Origin: an uncultured Verrucomicrobiota bacterium
GTDB lineage: Bacteria > Verrucomicrobiota > Kiritimatiellia > Kiritimatiellales > Tichowtungiaceae
Assembly (NCBI GenBank): GCA_903826865.1
Contig: CAIKGD010000041.1
Location: forward strand, 1-56,281
DNA: 56,281 bases
Reading direction: 5' to 3'
Numbering within the stretch: position 1 is the stretch's first letter; the number at the start of each line of letters is the position of its first letter. The position numbers and the translations under genes were made by a program. Shown piece after piece: positions 41,531 to 50,791 of this stretch. Under the pieces are notes generated by a model. That model was not told the DNA's origin. It was given only the letters and a program-made list of their open reading frames with translations, and searched no databases.

Positions 41531-44500
41531 ATGAAAAAATCGCGGTTATTGATCATCGGTGCCGGGCTCCTGCTGGCGGCCGGACTCTTCGTGTTCCGGG
41601 TCTCGCACCATACCGGTTCCGCCGTTGCAGAAAAAACACCGGCGGCGGCCGGTTTAAACTCCAGCGAACAGGTTGCTGCGGCCGCGCCGCAAGCCGCGTC
41701 AGCTTTTTCTGATCCGCTGCCGGTTGCCGCGCCGCGTGTGTCTGCCGCGGAAAAATCCGGTCAGCCCGAGGCGCCTGTGCAGGTGGTTGCCGCTCCCGGC
41801 GACCGCTTCCAGCCCATCGCCGAAGCGCAGATTGTTGACCGGCGGATCAAGACTGTTTCCAAAGATCGGAAAACCCGCGAACTGCTGGTCAAGGCGGGCG
41901 GAAAATATCCTTTTCACCGTGTTGAAGAGACGCTGGTGAAGAATGAAGGAGCGGACACCTACACGGTCTCCGCCCGCACCGAAATGGTGGCGGATCATGT
42001 GCTGGTTAAATTGCAGGACGGTAAGAGCGAAGCGGATTTGAAAGCAATGTTGCAAAGCTACGGCCTCTCGGTTCTGCACGAATTGACGCTGCCCGGCCAC
42101 TACATCATCAGCCTTAAAAAACCGACGCTGGATGCCGTTCCGGAAGCACTTTCCGTTTTTTCGATGGAAAAGATTCTGGCCTATGTCGAGCCGGATTATT
42201 TTTCGCACATCACCACAACTCCAAACGATGCGCGCTGGAGCGATTTGTGGGGCATGGTTAAGGTCAACGCGACCGGCGCGTGGGACGTGACTACCGGCAG
42301 TACCAATGTAATTGTCGCAGTGATTGATACCGGCATTGACCTGACGCATCCCGATCTGGTTTCCAACCTTTGGGTTAATGCGGCCGAAACAAACGGTTTG
42401 ACCGGCGTTGATGACGACGGGAACGGAAAAATCGACGATGTGTACGGCTGGGATTTTGTGAATAACGATAAAACTCCCGCCGATGACAACAGCCATGGCA
42501 CTCATTGCGCGGGAACGGTCGGTGCGGTCGGCAACAATGCGCTGGGCGTGGCCGGTGTCTGCTGGAAAGTCCGGCTGATGGCGCTGAAGGCCGCAGATGC
42601 GGCCGGCCTGCTGGCGGATTCGGATATTGCAGAGGCCGTGCATTATGCTTCCGACAAAAATGCGGATGTGATTTCAGCCTCTTTCGGAGGTTCGGACTCA
42701 AGCGATACGATGCGCGATGCGATCATCTATGCCAACAGCAAGGGCGTTTTGTTTGTGGCGGCGGCCGGCAACGATGGGTCGAACAACGATTCAATGCCGG
42801 TTTATCCGGCCGGTTATGATATTCCCAATGTGGTGGCGGTCGCCGCGACGGATCAGAGTGATGCGCTGGCCTCTTTTTCGAATTACGGCCAGTCTTCGGT
42901 GGATCTGGCCGCTCCTGGAGTGAATATTTACAGCACCATTCCCGGCGGAAACATCGGCTCGATGCAGGGAACTTCCATGGCGTGTCCGCATGTGGCGGGT
43001 GCTGCAGCGCTGCTGCTGAGCGCCAATCCGTCATTCACCCAGCTGCAGCTCAAAGCGGCTCTGCTGAATACGGTGGACAAACTTCCGGCGCTGGCGGCCA
43101 AGACGGTCTCCGGCGGACGCCTGAATGTTAAAAATCTGATCGCACTTCAGGATACAGACGGCGACGGGATGCCCGATAAATGGGAAGATGAGAACGGGCT
43201 CGATAAGAACAATCCGGCGGATGCCGGTCTGGATCCGGACGGAGACCATTTAACAAACCGCCGCGAATATGAAAACGGGTGTAATCCGCACAATGCTGAT
43301 AGCGACGGGGACAGTCTTTGGGACGGGTGGGAAGTCACTTACGGATTCAGTCCTAATTCGCCGACCGGCGGTCTTGCTCTTGCCACCAGTCAGGGCGGGT
43401 TCAATACAGCCGGCGATGCAAAAAATATCGCGGTGGCGGGCAGCTACGCCTATGTGGCCGACGGCCTGAACGGGCTGGTTGTCCTGAATATTTCCAATCC
43501 GCAAAGTCCGGCGCAGGTCGGCTGGTGTGACACCGCCGGAACTGCGAATGATGTCGCCGTCGCCGGCAATTATGCGTATGTGGCCGACGGCACTAACGGA
43601 CTGGTTGTCATCAATGTTGCCGATCCGGCCGCGCCTGTGCGGGCGGGCGGTTGCGACACCTCCGGCACAGCCGAAGGGGTGTTTGTTCAGGGAAATTATG
43701 CCTATCTGGCGGACGGTGCCAATGAGCTGATGGTTTTTGATGTATCGAATCCGGCTTTGCCTCAGGTCAGGAGTGATACAGTCGGCTCCTTGCGGACGAT
43801 GCACGATGTTTTTGTGCAGGGAACTTCGGCCTATCTGGCGGAGAACGAGGAAGTGCGGCGCTTTAATGTCGGTAATCCCGCAGCTCCGGCCGCTGATGCA
43901 GCCGTTGGATTTACAAGCTGGAATATAACCGGGGTGCACGGCAACGGCTCCGTGATTGCGGCAGTTGCAGGTGTCAACGGCGTGAAGATTATGGATTCCG
44001 GTTTGACGGTGCTGGGTTCTTACGACACCGACGGAACCGCTTCCGGAGTTTTTGTGAACGGCAATTTTGCCTATATCGCCGACGGGAACAACGGACTGGT
44101 GGTTTTGAATATCAGTACACCGTCTGCTCCCTCGCTGGCCGTGCATGTACCGACGGCGGGCACGGCTTCCGGAGTTTTTGTCAGCGGCGGGTACACCTAT
44201 GTGTCCGAAGGCTCGGCCGGAATGGAAATATTTTCCATTCTGCCGGATACGGATGCCGACGGGCTGGCCGATGCCTGGGAGTTGCAGTATTTCAGCAGCC
44301 TCGCTCAGAGCGCCACCAATGATCCCGACAGCGACGGAATCATCAACCGGGGCGAATATCTGGCCGGGCTGAACCCGACCAATTCCGATCAGGATGCCGA
44401 TGGTCTGATTGACGGAACTCAGGAAGTCCGCATTTATAATACCGATCCCCGTCTGGCTGATACCGACACCGACGGTCTCGTGGACGGCTACGATGGAGTC

Positions 44501-47428
44501 GTTTCCACCAACTGGTATGCGGCAGGAGTGGACGCAAACCATAACGGCTTTGTGGACGGCGAACTGGATGCCGGAACTGAAACGGATCCGACACTTGCCG
44601 ATACCGACGGGGACGGCATGAACGACGGCTGGGAACATCGCTACGGTCTGGATCCCCGCGTTCCCGGCGGTTCCGGCGACGGTGATGGCGACGGTCTGAC
44701 TGATATTGAGGAATCGCAAAACAATACCGATCCCAGTGATCCGGATACCGACAACGACGGCATGCCTGACGGCTGGGAGGTGCATAACGGGTTGAACCCG
44801 CTGGTGAATGATGCCGCGCTGGATCCGGATAACGACGGACTGACCAATCTGCAAGAATATGTTTTGGGCACGAACCCGAAAAATAATGACAGTGACGGTG
44901 ATACCATGCCGGACGGCTGGGAATACACCTATAGGCCGACGCTTAATCCGACCAACAGTGCAGATGCCTTGCTGGACTCTGACGGCGACGGGTTGACCAA
45001 TAAATTTGAATATATCAATAACTGCAACCCAACTATTGCCGATACCGATGGCGACGGCATGCCGGACGGCTGGGAAGTAGCACACGGTCTGCTGGCTTCC
45101 GCAGCAACGGGCGTGAACGGAGCTAACGGCGATCCGGATGGCGACAAGCTGCTGAATATTCAGGAATACAGTCTCTGTTCCAACAGTCTTTGGTCGGCGG
45201 TTTACACCAGTGTTACCGGCGCGCCTTCTTCTTTTATGTTCGGGTTGCCTTTCCCCTCGTCCGGAATGCCGGGGTCAACCGATCCGCGCAACTCCGATAG
45301 CGACGTGGATGGTTTGACCGACTACTATGAAATCACCGCACACATTGGCACCAACGTTACTCTTGGCGTCACCAATATTTTCACCTATGTCACCAATCCG
45401 AATAATCCCGATACCGATGGGGACGGTTTTTCTGATTCATGGGAAGTCGCCAACGGGTTCAATCCCATAACGGTTGAACCTTCGGCAACAACCGATCGTG
45501 ATCACGACGGATTATTTGATGCCGAAGAGCTCGCGCTGGGAACCCAGCCGTTCAATGCCCGCGATCCGGTCTTTGTGGATGATGATGCACCGGGGGATCA
45601 TGCTGTTTACGGCGATAAAGACCCTCAGATAAGTGATCCTCTTGAAAACGGTACCCGGGCTCATCCGTTTGACGCCATTCAGGAGGCCATCGATACCAAT
45701 ACAACAGTGAACGGCATGACCGTGCTGGTCACCAACGGCACTTATTTGGGCGTGGGGAACTACAATATCAATTCCCATGGCAAAGCCATCACTATCAAGT
45801 CGTGGAACAATAATCCGGATCAGACCGTCATTAAAAGTCTGGGGTATGGCACGGTGTTTACGATGAATAGCGGTGAAACGACCAATACAGTAATCAAAGG
45901 GTTTCGTATTACCGTCGGCATAAACACCTGCTCGGATGGCGATTGCGATTATGAACATGCCGTGGCCTTGAGCAACGCCAGCCCCCGGATCGAAAACTGC
46001 ACAATATACAATGGCGCGCTGGATGGAATTCGCTGTGAAGTCAATTCAAGTCCGGTCATTCAAGGCTGTACGGTTTCCAATGTTTTGAACGGTATCTGGT
46101 GCGAGGGCGGATCGTCGCCGCGCATTGAAAATTGCACCATTGCCGGTATCGGCCGCGGTCTGGCCGGCGATGTCGGCATCGGTGTCTATGCCAGTGCGAG
46201 CAGCGGCCTTTATATCGGCGGGACGAATGGCACCTTTGTCAGCAACTGCAATGGACGCGGCATCTCACTCAAAGACAGTGCGAATGCCACCGTCTTTCGA
46301 ACGACGCTGACAGGCAACAGCGGCGGGATCACCTGTGATAACAGCAGCCCGCGCATTGAGCGTTGCACTATCCGGAATAACGAGGCCCCCGAATACTACG
46401 TCAATTCCAATAATGTGGAGGTAGTGGCCAGGCATCTTTTCCCGGACGGCCTGGCGCGAACGAGAGACAAAACCGATGAAGATGAAAACGGCGGCGGTAT
46501 TCTTATGCTGCGCGGCAGTTCGCCCTTCATCGTGAACAGTCTGATTGTCAGCAACCGGACATGGGCTGAAGATTCGGATTATTTGACTGCCAAAATGCGT
46601 CCCGACTTCGGTCTGGGCGGCGGGTTCTATATCGGCACCGGCTGTTCACCAACCGGCGTAAACTGCACCGTGGCGGATAATCATGCCAATACACGCGGCG
46701 GCGGGCTGACCTCGCTTGAAAGGCCGTTCCTGCGCAATATGATCTTCTGGGGTAATACGGCGTCAAACTCTATGATTGTGAGCGAAATCCGTTATACATT
46801 CGCGGATTCGCTTTACCTCAACCTGCACTGCCGTTCAGGAAGCATTAACATCTGGTACAGCGATGTTCAGTATGGCTACCCCATAGATGGCGACCCGGCA
46901 GATACATTGTGCACGACCAGTAATCCGGGCTTTGCCGGCAGCGGGGATTATCGTTTCGCGGACAGCAATTCCCCTTGTTTTAACAGCGCCACCTTCTATC
47001 TGGCTCCCACGAATGATCTGGACGGCAATCCGCGGCCGGTAGTTTTGGCAGAAGGACGTGTGGATATGGGTTGCTATGAACTGCAAAAAGCCCCGCCGGA
47101 CTCAGGGCCGATGGGTATCGGCAATCCAGATGCCGACAGCGACGGCGACGGATTCTCCAATGGTGCTGAAGCCATTGCCGGCACCAATCCAGCGAATCCG
47201 GCCAGCTATTTCGATGTCAGCCGCTCCGGCGACGGAGCGGGCAATATGTTACTGACCTGGAGCAGTGTCACCGGACGGCAGTACACGGTGCAGACCACAA
47301 CCAACCTGATGAGCGGCTGGAGCCCGGTTACCAATATGACCGGAACCGGTTCGGTTATGAGCTTTACCGGGCTCACGCCGGGGGATGCCGCCCGTTACTA
47401 CCGCGTTCAGGTGCGCCAGCTGCCGTAG
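41531..47428 (+). CDS. Giant secreted subtilase with LVIVD, TSP3 and beta-helix domains
   Basis: 1965 residues. An N-terminal signal/anchor helix (about 5-22) and a prodomain (about 150-225) precede a peptidase S8 domain with an intact triad: D266 (VAVIDTGID), H322 (SHGTHCAG) and S482 (GTSMACPHVAG). Next are thrombospondin type-3 repeats (about 540-612), LVIVD-type propeller repeats (about 615-900, such as GNYAYVADGTNGLVVIN), a long TSP3 block (about 905-1340, DTDGDGMPDGWE units) and a right-handed beta-helix (about 1355-1850, ASPRIENCTI units). It ends with a TSP3 plus beta-sandwich module like that of the protein at the left edge. Placed right after pilQ, it is a likely secretion substrate, degrading or binding polymers at the cell surface. 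Confidence 0.9.
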   Translation: MKKSRLLIIGAGLLLAAGLFVFRVSHHTGSAVAEKTPAAAGLNSSEQVAAAAPQAASAFSDPLPVAAPRVSAAEKSGQPEAPVQVVAAPGDRFQPIAEAQIVDRRIKTVSKDRKTRELLVKAGGKYPFHRVEETLVKNEGADTYTVSARTEMVADHVLVKLQDGKSEADLKAMLQSYGLSVLHELTLPGHYIISLKKPTLDAVPEALSVFSMEKILAYVEPDYFSHITTTPNDARWSDLWGMVKVNATGAWDVTTGSTNVIVAVIDTGIDLTHPDLVSNLWVNAAETNGLTGVDDDGNGKIDDVYGWDFVNNDKTPADDNSHGTHCAGTVGAVGNNALGVAGVCWKVRLMALKAADAAGLLADSDIAEAVHYASDKNADVISASFGGSDSSDTMRDAIIYANSKGVLFVAAAGNDGSNNDSMPVYPAGYDIPNVVAVAATDQSDALASFSNYGQSSVDLAAPGVNIYSTIPGGNIGSMQGTSMACPHVAGAAALLLSANPSFTQLQLKAALLNTVDKLPALAAKTVSGGRLNVKNLIALQDTDGDGMPDKWEDENGLDKNNPADAGLDPDGDHLTNRREYENGCNPHNADSDGDSLWDGWEVTYGFSPNSPTGGLALATSQGGFNTAGDAKNIAVAGSYAYVADGLNGLVVLNISNPQSPAQVGWCDTAGTANDVAVAGNYAYVADGTNGLVVINVADPAAPVRAGGCDTSGTAEGVFVQGNYAYLADGANELMVFDVSNPALPQVRSDTVGSLRTMHDVFVQGTSAYLAENEEVRRFNVGNPAAPAADAAVGFTSWNITGVHGNGSVIAAVAGVNGVKIMDSGLTVLGSYDTDGTASGVFVNGNFAYIADGNNGLVVLNISTPSAPSLAVHVPTAGTASGVFVSGGYTYVSEGSAGMEIFSILPDTDADGLADAWELQYFSSLAQSATNDPDSDGIINRGEYLAGLNPTNSDQDADGLIDGTQEVRIYNTDPRLADTDTDGLVDGYDGVVSTNWYAAGVDANHNGFVDGELDAGTETDPTLADTDGDGMNDGWEHRYGLDPRVPGGSGDGDGDGLTDIEESQNNTDPSDPDTDNDGMPDGWEVHNGLNPLVNDAALDPDNDGLTNLQEYVLGTNPKNNDSDGDTMPDGWEYTYRPTLNPTNSADALLDSDGDGLTNKFEYINNCNPTIADTDGDGMPDGWEVAHGLLASAATGVNGANGDPDGDKLLNIQEYSLCSNSLWSAVYTSVTGAPSSFMFGLPFPSSGMPGSTDPRNSDSDVDGLTDYYEITAHIGTNVTLGVTNIFTYVTNPNNPDTDGDGFSDSWEVANGFNPITVEPSATTDRDHDGLFDAEELALGTQPFNARDPVFVDDDAPGDHAVYGDKDPQISDPLENGTRAHPFDAIQEAIDTNTTVNGMTVLVTNGTYLGVGNYNINSHGKAITIKSWNNNPDQTVIKSLGYGTVFTMNSGETTNTVIKGFRITVGINTCSDGDCDYEHAVALSNASPRIENCTIYNGALDGIRCEVNSSPVIQGCTVSNVLNGIWCEGGSSPRIENCTIAGIGRGLAGDVGIGVYASASSGLYIGGTNGTFVSNCNGRGISLKDSANATVFRTTLTGNSGGITCDNSSPRIERCTIRNNEAPEYYVNSNNVEVVARHLFPDGLARTRDKTDEDENGGGILMLRGSSPFIVNSLIVSNRTWAEDSDYLTAKMRPDFGLGGGFYIGTGCSPTGVNCTVADNHANTRGGGLTSLERPFLRNMIFWGNTASNSMIVSEIRYTFADSLYLNLHCRSGSINIWYSDVQYGYPIDGDPADTLCTTSNPGFAGSGDYRFADSNSPCFNSATFYLAPTNDLDGNPRPVVLAEGRVDMGCYELQKAPPDSGPMGIGNPDADSDGDGFSNGAEAIAGTNPANPASYFDVSRSGDGAGNMLLTWSSVTGRQYTVQTTTNLMSGWSPVTNMTGTGSVMSFTGLTPGDAARYYRVQVRQLP

Positions 47429-47592
47429 CGGTAAGAGGCGGAACCGGCGGAATAAAGACAGCAGGTTTCCCTATGTGCCGGTATCAGACCGCATGATATC
47501 CGGTACAGGCGGCACCTACAGTTAAGAACGATTTCCTGCAGCCGCGTCCGGTGGGCGTGGTAATAAAAACCGGAAGTCATGCGGAAGTGGTA
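47429..47592. other. Gap after the subtilase with a hairpin
   Basis: Within the non-coding 47429-47742 stretch, GTGCCGGTATC at 47475-47485 pairs with GATATCCGG...GGCAC up to 47515. No T-run follows. Beyond it lies the MITE-like element; no gene is seen. Confidence 0.4.
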
Positions 47593-47745
47593 TGACACCA
47601 GTATCCGTATATGATCGGTATTTATTCGATTGGGTAGGGACGGCCCGCCGAGTCGTCCGCTCTCTGGACTGGCGGCGCGTTCGGCGACCGCGCCCTACCT
47701 TTGGAATGTCGCCATTTTACCGAACCTCATACGCATTTGGTATCA
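47593..47745. mobile_element. MITE-like element, family B copy 2
   Basis: About 153 bp with imperfect terminal inverted repeats TGACACCA... / ...TGGTATCA and a core GGTATTTATTCGATTGGG, GGACGGCCCGCCGAGTCGTCC, GGCGGCGCGTTCGGCGACCG shared with 23450-23599 in reverse orientation. Its right end provides the TGA stop codon of purN. Confidence 0.75.
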
Positions 47746-48324
47746 GCCGACGGAACCTGCGGCGATTTTCCGCAGCGCTTCCGGGTAGGCAAGATGTTCC
47801 TGCACGTGGATGCGGTTCATCAGTGTTTCAACGGTGTCACCGGGAAGCACTGCTACTTTGCGCTGGCAGATGACCGGGCCGCTGTCGATGCCGCCGTCAA
47901 CGAAGTGCACGGTGCAGCCGGTTTCTTTAACGCCGGCTTCAAGCGCCTGGCGTCCGGCTTCGAGGCCGGGAAAGGCGGGAAGCAGCGACGGGTGGATATT
48001 GATGATGCGTCCGGCAAACGCGTTGAGCAGCCCGGGTTTGACGATCCGCATAAAGCCGGCGAGGACAATGAAGTCGCCCCCGTGCTGTTTGATGAGTTCA
48101 ATGGCGCGCTGTTCCGCTGCGCCGTCGAGTTTGGTTTTAAACGGAGCACAGTCAAGGTAGACGGCGGGATGACCGAGGTTGCGGGCGCGCTGGAGAATGT
48201 AGGCCTCTTTCACGTCTGAGATGACGCACGCAATGCGGGCGTTGATGCGCCCGGCCTTAATCGCTTCAGCAACAGCCTGATAGTTGGAGCCCGATCCTGA
48301 GCCGAAAACCGCCAAATTGAGCAT
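47743..48324 (-). CDS. purN: Phosphoribosylglycinamide formyltransferase
   Basis: Third step of purine synthesis, formylating GAR with 10-formyltetrahydrofolate. 193 residues, normal length. N-terminal GSGSGSNYQA phosphate loop, the catalytic triad region with N and H in INIHPSLLPAFPG, D in HFVDGGIDSGPVI, and VLAGFMRIVKPG before it. GGAGGATTCC precedes the ATG. The TGA stop falls exactly at the terminus of a MITE-like element, so the original 3' end may have been trimmed or replaced. Confidence 0.95.
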   Translation of the reverse strand: MLNLAVFGSGSGSNYQAVAEAIKAGRINARIACVISDVKEAYILQRARNLGHPAVYLDCAPFKTKLDGAAEQRAIELIKQHGGDFIVLAGFMRIVKPGLLNAFAGRIINIHPSLLPAFPGLEAGRQALEAGVKETGCTVHFVDGGIDSGPVICQRKVAVLPGDTVETLMNRIHVQEHLAYPEALRKIAAGSVG

Positions 48325-48343
48325 GGAATCCTCCAGATAGTTC

Positions 48344-48446
48344 GACCGCTAATAAACGCTAATGACCGCGAATCTTCCAGCTTCAAAATAATTTTGTTCG
48401 CATTCACCGCTTTCCCTGTTCGCGGTTGTTCGCGTATATTCGCGGC
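48344..48446. repeat. Inverted repeat (ACCGCGAA type) between purN and dut
   Basis: Left arm GACCGCTAATAAACGC...ACCGCGAA and right arm TTCGCGGTTGTTCGCG...TTCGCGGC are imperfect inverted copies of about 28 bp, separated by an AT-rich middle. It fills most of the divergent promoter gap. Confidence 0.6.
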
Positions 48447-48464
48447 TTAAAAAAAGGACAGCCT

Positions 48465-48902
48465 ATGAAACTTTTCATCAAACCGCATAATGAAACCGCC
48501 CGCGAGTTCTACCGGAATCATGGACATTTCCATGACGGCGATGCCGGGCTCGATCTGTATGTGCTTGAGGACATCACCTTTGAACCGGGCGAAACCAAGC
48601 CGATCAAGCTGGGCATATCCTGTGAGCCGGCAGACGGGCGCGCCTATTATCTTTTCCCCCGTTCCAGCATTTCCAAGACCCCGCTGCGCATGGCCAATTC
48701 CATCGGCCTGATCGACGGCGGCTATCGCGGCGAGATTATGGCGATGTGCGACAACATCAAGGGTGAAACCTACACGGCGCAGAAGGGGCAGCGGCTTTTT
48801 CAGCTGGTCGCGACGGACAGTTCGCCGGTTCATTATGAGCTGGTCGAAGAGCTTTCGCAGACAACCCGGGGACAGGGCGGGTTCGGCAGCACAGGGGCTT
48901 AG
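48465..48902 (+). CDS. dut: dUTP diphosphatase
   Basis: Hydrolyses dUTP to dUMP, preventing uracil incorporation and feeding dTMP synthesis. 145 residues with the trimeric dUTPase motifs in order: DAGLDLYV, PRSSISK, GLIDGGYRGEI with the catalytic Asp, GQRLFQLV and the C-terminal RGQGGFGSTG. The SISK/TPLRM region is slightly diverged from E. coli Dut, resembling the viral and Bacteroidetes-like branch. ATG at 48465 has AGGA upstream; a longer frame to 48426 runs into the repeat and is less likely. Confidence 0.93.
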   Translation: MKLFIKPHNETAREFYRNHGHFHDGDAGLDLYVLEDITFEPGETKPIKLGISCEPADGRAYYLFPRSSISKTPLRMANSIGLIDGGYRGEIMAMCDNIKGETYTAQKGQRLFQLVATDSSPVHYELVEELSQTTRGQGGFGSTGA

Positions 48903-48920
48903 AAATCAGCGGCGGTGTTT

Positions 48921-49622
48921 TTACAGCGTCCCGTTGAGGTACGCTTTTCTTCGGGCCTCCGGGAAGCGCTCGATGGCGTAACGGAGCATGGTGCGCGGCA
49001 TTTTTTTATAGCGCGGAAGCAGGAAGGTCTCTTCGGCTTGCAGATCGCGTTTGCCCGTTTCGCGGAGCATCCAGCCGACCGCTTTATGTATCAGGTCCTC
49101 CCGATCGTTCAGCAGCAGGCCGGCGATGGCGAGTGTGTCGTCGAATTGATTGCGGCGGATAAAATAAAAAGTGGAGAGGATGGCAATCCGCCGCTCCCAG
49201 AGGTTTTTTGATTTCGCCAGCCGATAGAGCGGTTTCCTGTCGCGTTCAAACAGGTGCGCGCCAATGATGTGCTCCGCCGTTACATCCACCAGATCCCAGT
49301 TGTTGATTTTGTGCGTGTTGCGGAGATAGGCGCGATAGATGGCCGCTTCATGACCGCCCTGTTTGTACTGAAGCGTCATGATCAGCAGCGCCAGTAACCG
49401 CGCTTCGTGAAAAGGGGATTGCAAAAGTTCTCCGGCGTCGTCCCGTGATATCCCGGCCAGTTTCTTCGCCAGCTTCCGGAGAACCGGTACGCGGATGCCG
49501 ATGAAAAGATCGCCTTCGCCGTACTGTCCGGGGCCGGTCTTGAAAAACCGCCGGGCATGTCCGGCGGCTTCGGCGCTGCCCAGTGCGCGCAACTGTTGTG
49601 TGATTTTTCCGGCGGCAGTCAT
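48921..49622 (-). CDS. AlkD-like DNA alkylation repair protein
   Basis: 233 residues of the AlkD/ALK HEAT-repeat family, which removes N3- and N7-alkylpurines. Family signs are the G-IRVPVLRKLAKKL segment, NNWDLVDVTAEHIIG with the conserved W-D-L-V-D, SKNLWERRIAILSTFYFIR and HKAVGWMLRETGKRD. The lesion-contacting W/D/R positions appear present. The short C-terminus is normal. Convergent with dut; substrate range cannot be told from sequence. Confidence 0.9.
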   Translation of the reverse strand: MTAAGKITQQLRALGSAEAAGHARRFFKTGPGQYGEGDLFIGIRVPVLRKLAKKLAGISRDDAGELLQSPFHEARLLALLIMTLQYKQGGHEAAIYRAYLRNTHKINNWDLVDVTAEHIIGAHLFERDRKPLYRLAKSKNLWERRIAILSTFYFIRRNQFDDTLAIAGLLLNDREDLIHKAVGWMLRETGKRDLQAEETFLLPRYKKMPRTMLRYAIERFPEARRKAYLNGTL

Positions 49623-49702
49623 GAGAAGAAGGGTTGCTGGAGAGAACGAAAACCCGAAGACAGGATTCGCCGCAACAAACCGGTGCGGCGTCCGTTCTTC
49701 GT

Positions 49703-50617
49703 TCAGCAGTCAATCCGCTGAATGTTCATATTGCTGATGTCGGTTTCGCCGATTTTCATTTCTTTGGCGATGGCAAGGTATTTTACCGCGCCGAACGGAT
49801 CGTCGTGGAACAGCAGCGCGGCGACAACGTCGGCGGCGACCTGATCTTTGGACAGAATAACCTGCTGCGGATAAATCATATCCGGCGACGGACCGCCGGG
49901 CCCTTTGCTGGTCATGCAGCGCGTGGCATCAATAATCGTCCAGGTTGGCTTCATGAAGAGGCAGAAGTCGGCAATACATTGCGGAAGATCGTTCTGGTGC
50001 CACCAGCGCGGATCTTTGACGACGCCCATCCAGTTTTTCATCGCTATGGTCAGCTTGGCGCCGCCATGGTGTTTGGCAACCGGTATATTAACCACGGCAT
50101 CCGCCTCCAGCAGTTCGGTGCAGACCTCGACGGTTTTCAGGCTTTTGGCGTTCTCGATTTTGATCGTTTTGAAGTGCGAATCAGCCGACTTGGTCGGAAC
50201 GAGTTTCACATTGTATTTGCTGAGCACCGGCCCGATGCCGTTGCGTTCGGGTAATTGGTTTTTGCCGGCCGAACTTTCAAACCGTTCCGGGAGAATGAAA
50301 TCTTTGAACCCGTTATCTGCGGCGGCTTTCAAAAACCCTTCGACGACATCGGGGTGAGTTGCGGCAGCTTCCTCCGGCAAACGGTTGAACATGGCGTTCG
50401 GTTTCAGAGCCACTTTTTTGACATTTTCCCCGAACCCGCCGTTGGCAAAAAGGGTTTCCATGCACTTTTTCATCAGCGTTTTGTTGTCCGGTCCCTTAAA
50501 GACCCAGACGTCTGTCTTGGGTTTGCTTTCGGCGAGCAGGGCGGACGGGCCGGCGGCGAGGACGGCGGAGCCAAGAGCTCCGGCCTTTACGAAGTTACGG
50601 CGTGACAGTTGTTGCAT
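49703..50617 (-). CDS. Tat-exported DUF362 protein
   Basis: 304 residues. The N-terminus LSRRNFVKAGALGSAVLAAGPSALLA is a twin-arginine signal (RRNFVK), so the folded protein is exported, possibly with a cofactor. The rest matches DUF362: KVALKPNAMFN, ADAVVNIPVAKHHGGAKLTIAMKNWMGVV and GPGGPSPDMIYPQQVILSKD. No ferredoxin-type cysteine clusters follow, unlike in the DUF362-ferredoxin fusions. Its role is unknown. GGAGGCTACCC precedes the ATG. Confidence 0.88.
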   Translation of the reverse strand: MQQLSRRNFVKAGALGSAVLAAGPSALLAESKPKTDVWVFKGPDNKTLMKKCMETLFANGGFGENVKKVALKPNAMFNRLPEEAAATHPDVVEGFLKAAADNGFKDFILPERFESSAGKNQLPERNGIGPVLSKYNVKLVPTKSADSHFKTIKIENAKSLKTVEVCTELLEADAVVNIPVAKHHGGAKLTIAMKNWMGVVKDPRWWHQNDLPQCIADFCLFMKPTWTIIDATRCMTSKGPGGPSPDMIYPQQVILSKDQVAADVVAALLFHDDPFGAVKYLAIAKEMKIGETDISNMNIQRIDC

Positions 50618-50791
50618 GGGTAGCCTCCTTTAATATGGCGCGCAGTATAGCCTGGTTTTCCGAATATGGGAAACTCTCCCTTGCGGCATTTTTCATACCG
50701 GCCGAGGCGGCGTGTCAACAAAGGCTGGTATTCGATGGATTCTCTGGGCTATCCTTTGCCATTCAAATTCAGGTTGTGATACGGATTACGC

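Noticed and set aside
47593-47745. A small gene in the stretch before purN
   Set aside because: The open frames there come from the MITE-like element; its second copy at 23.5 kb gives a different frame pattern.
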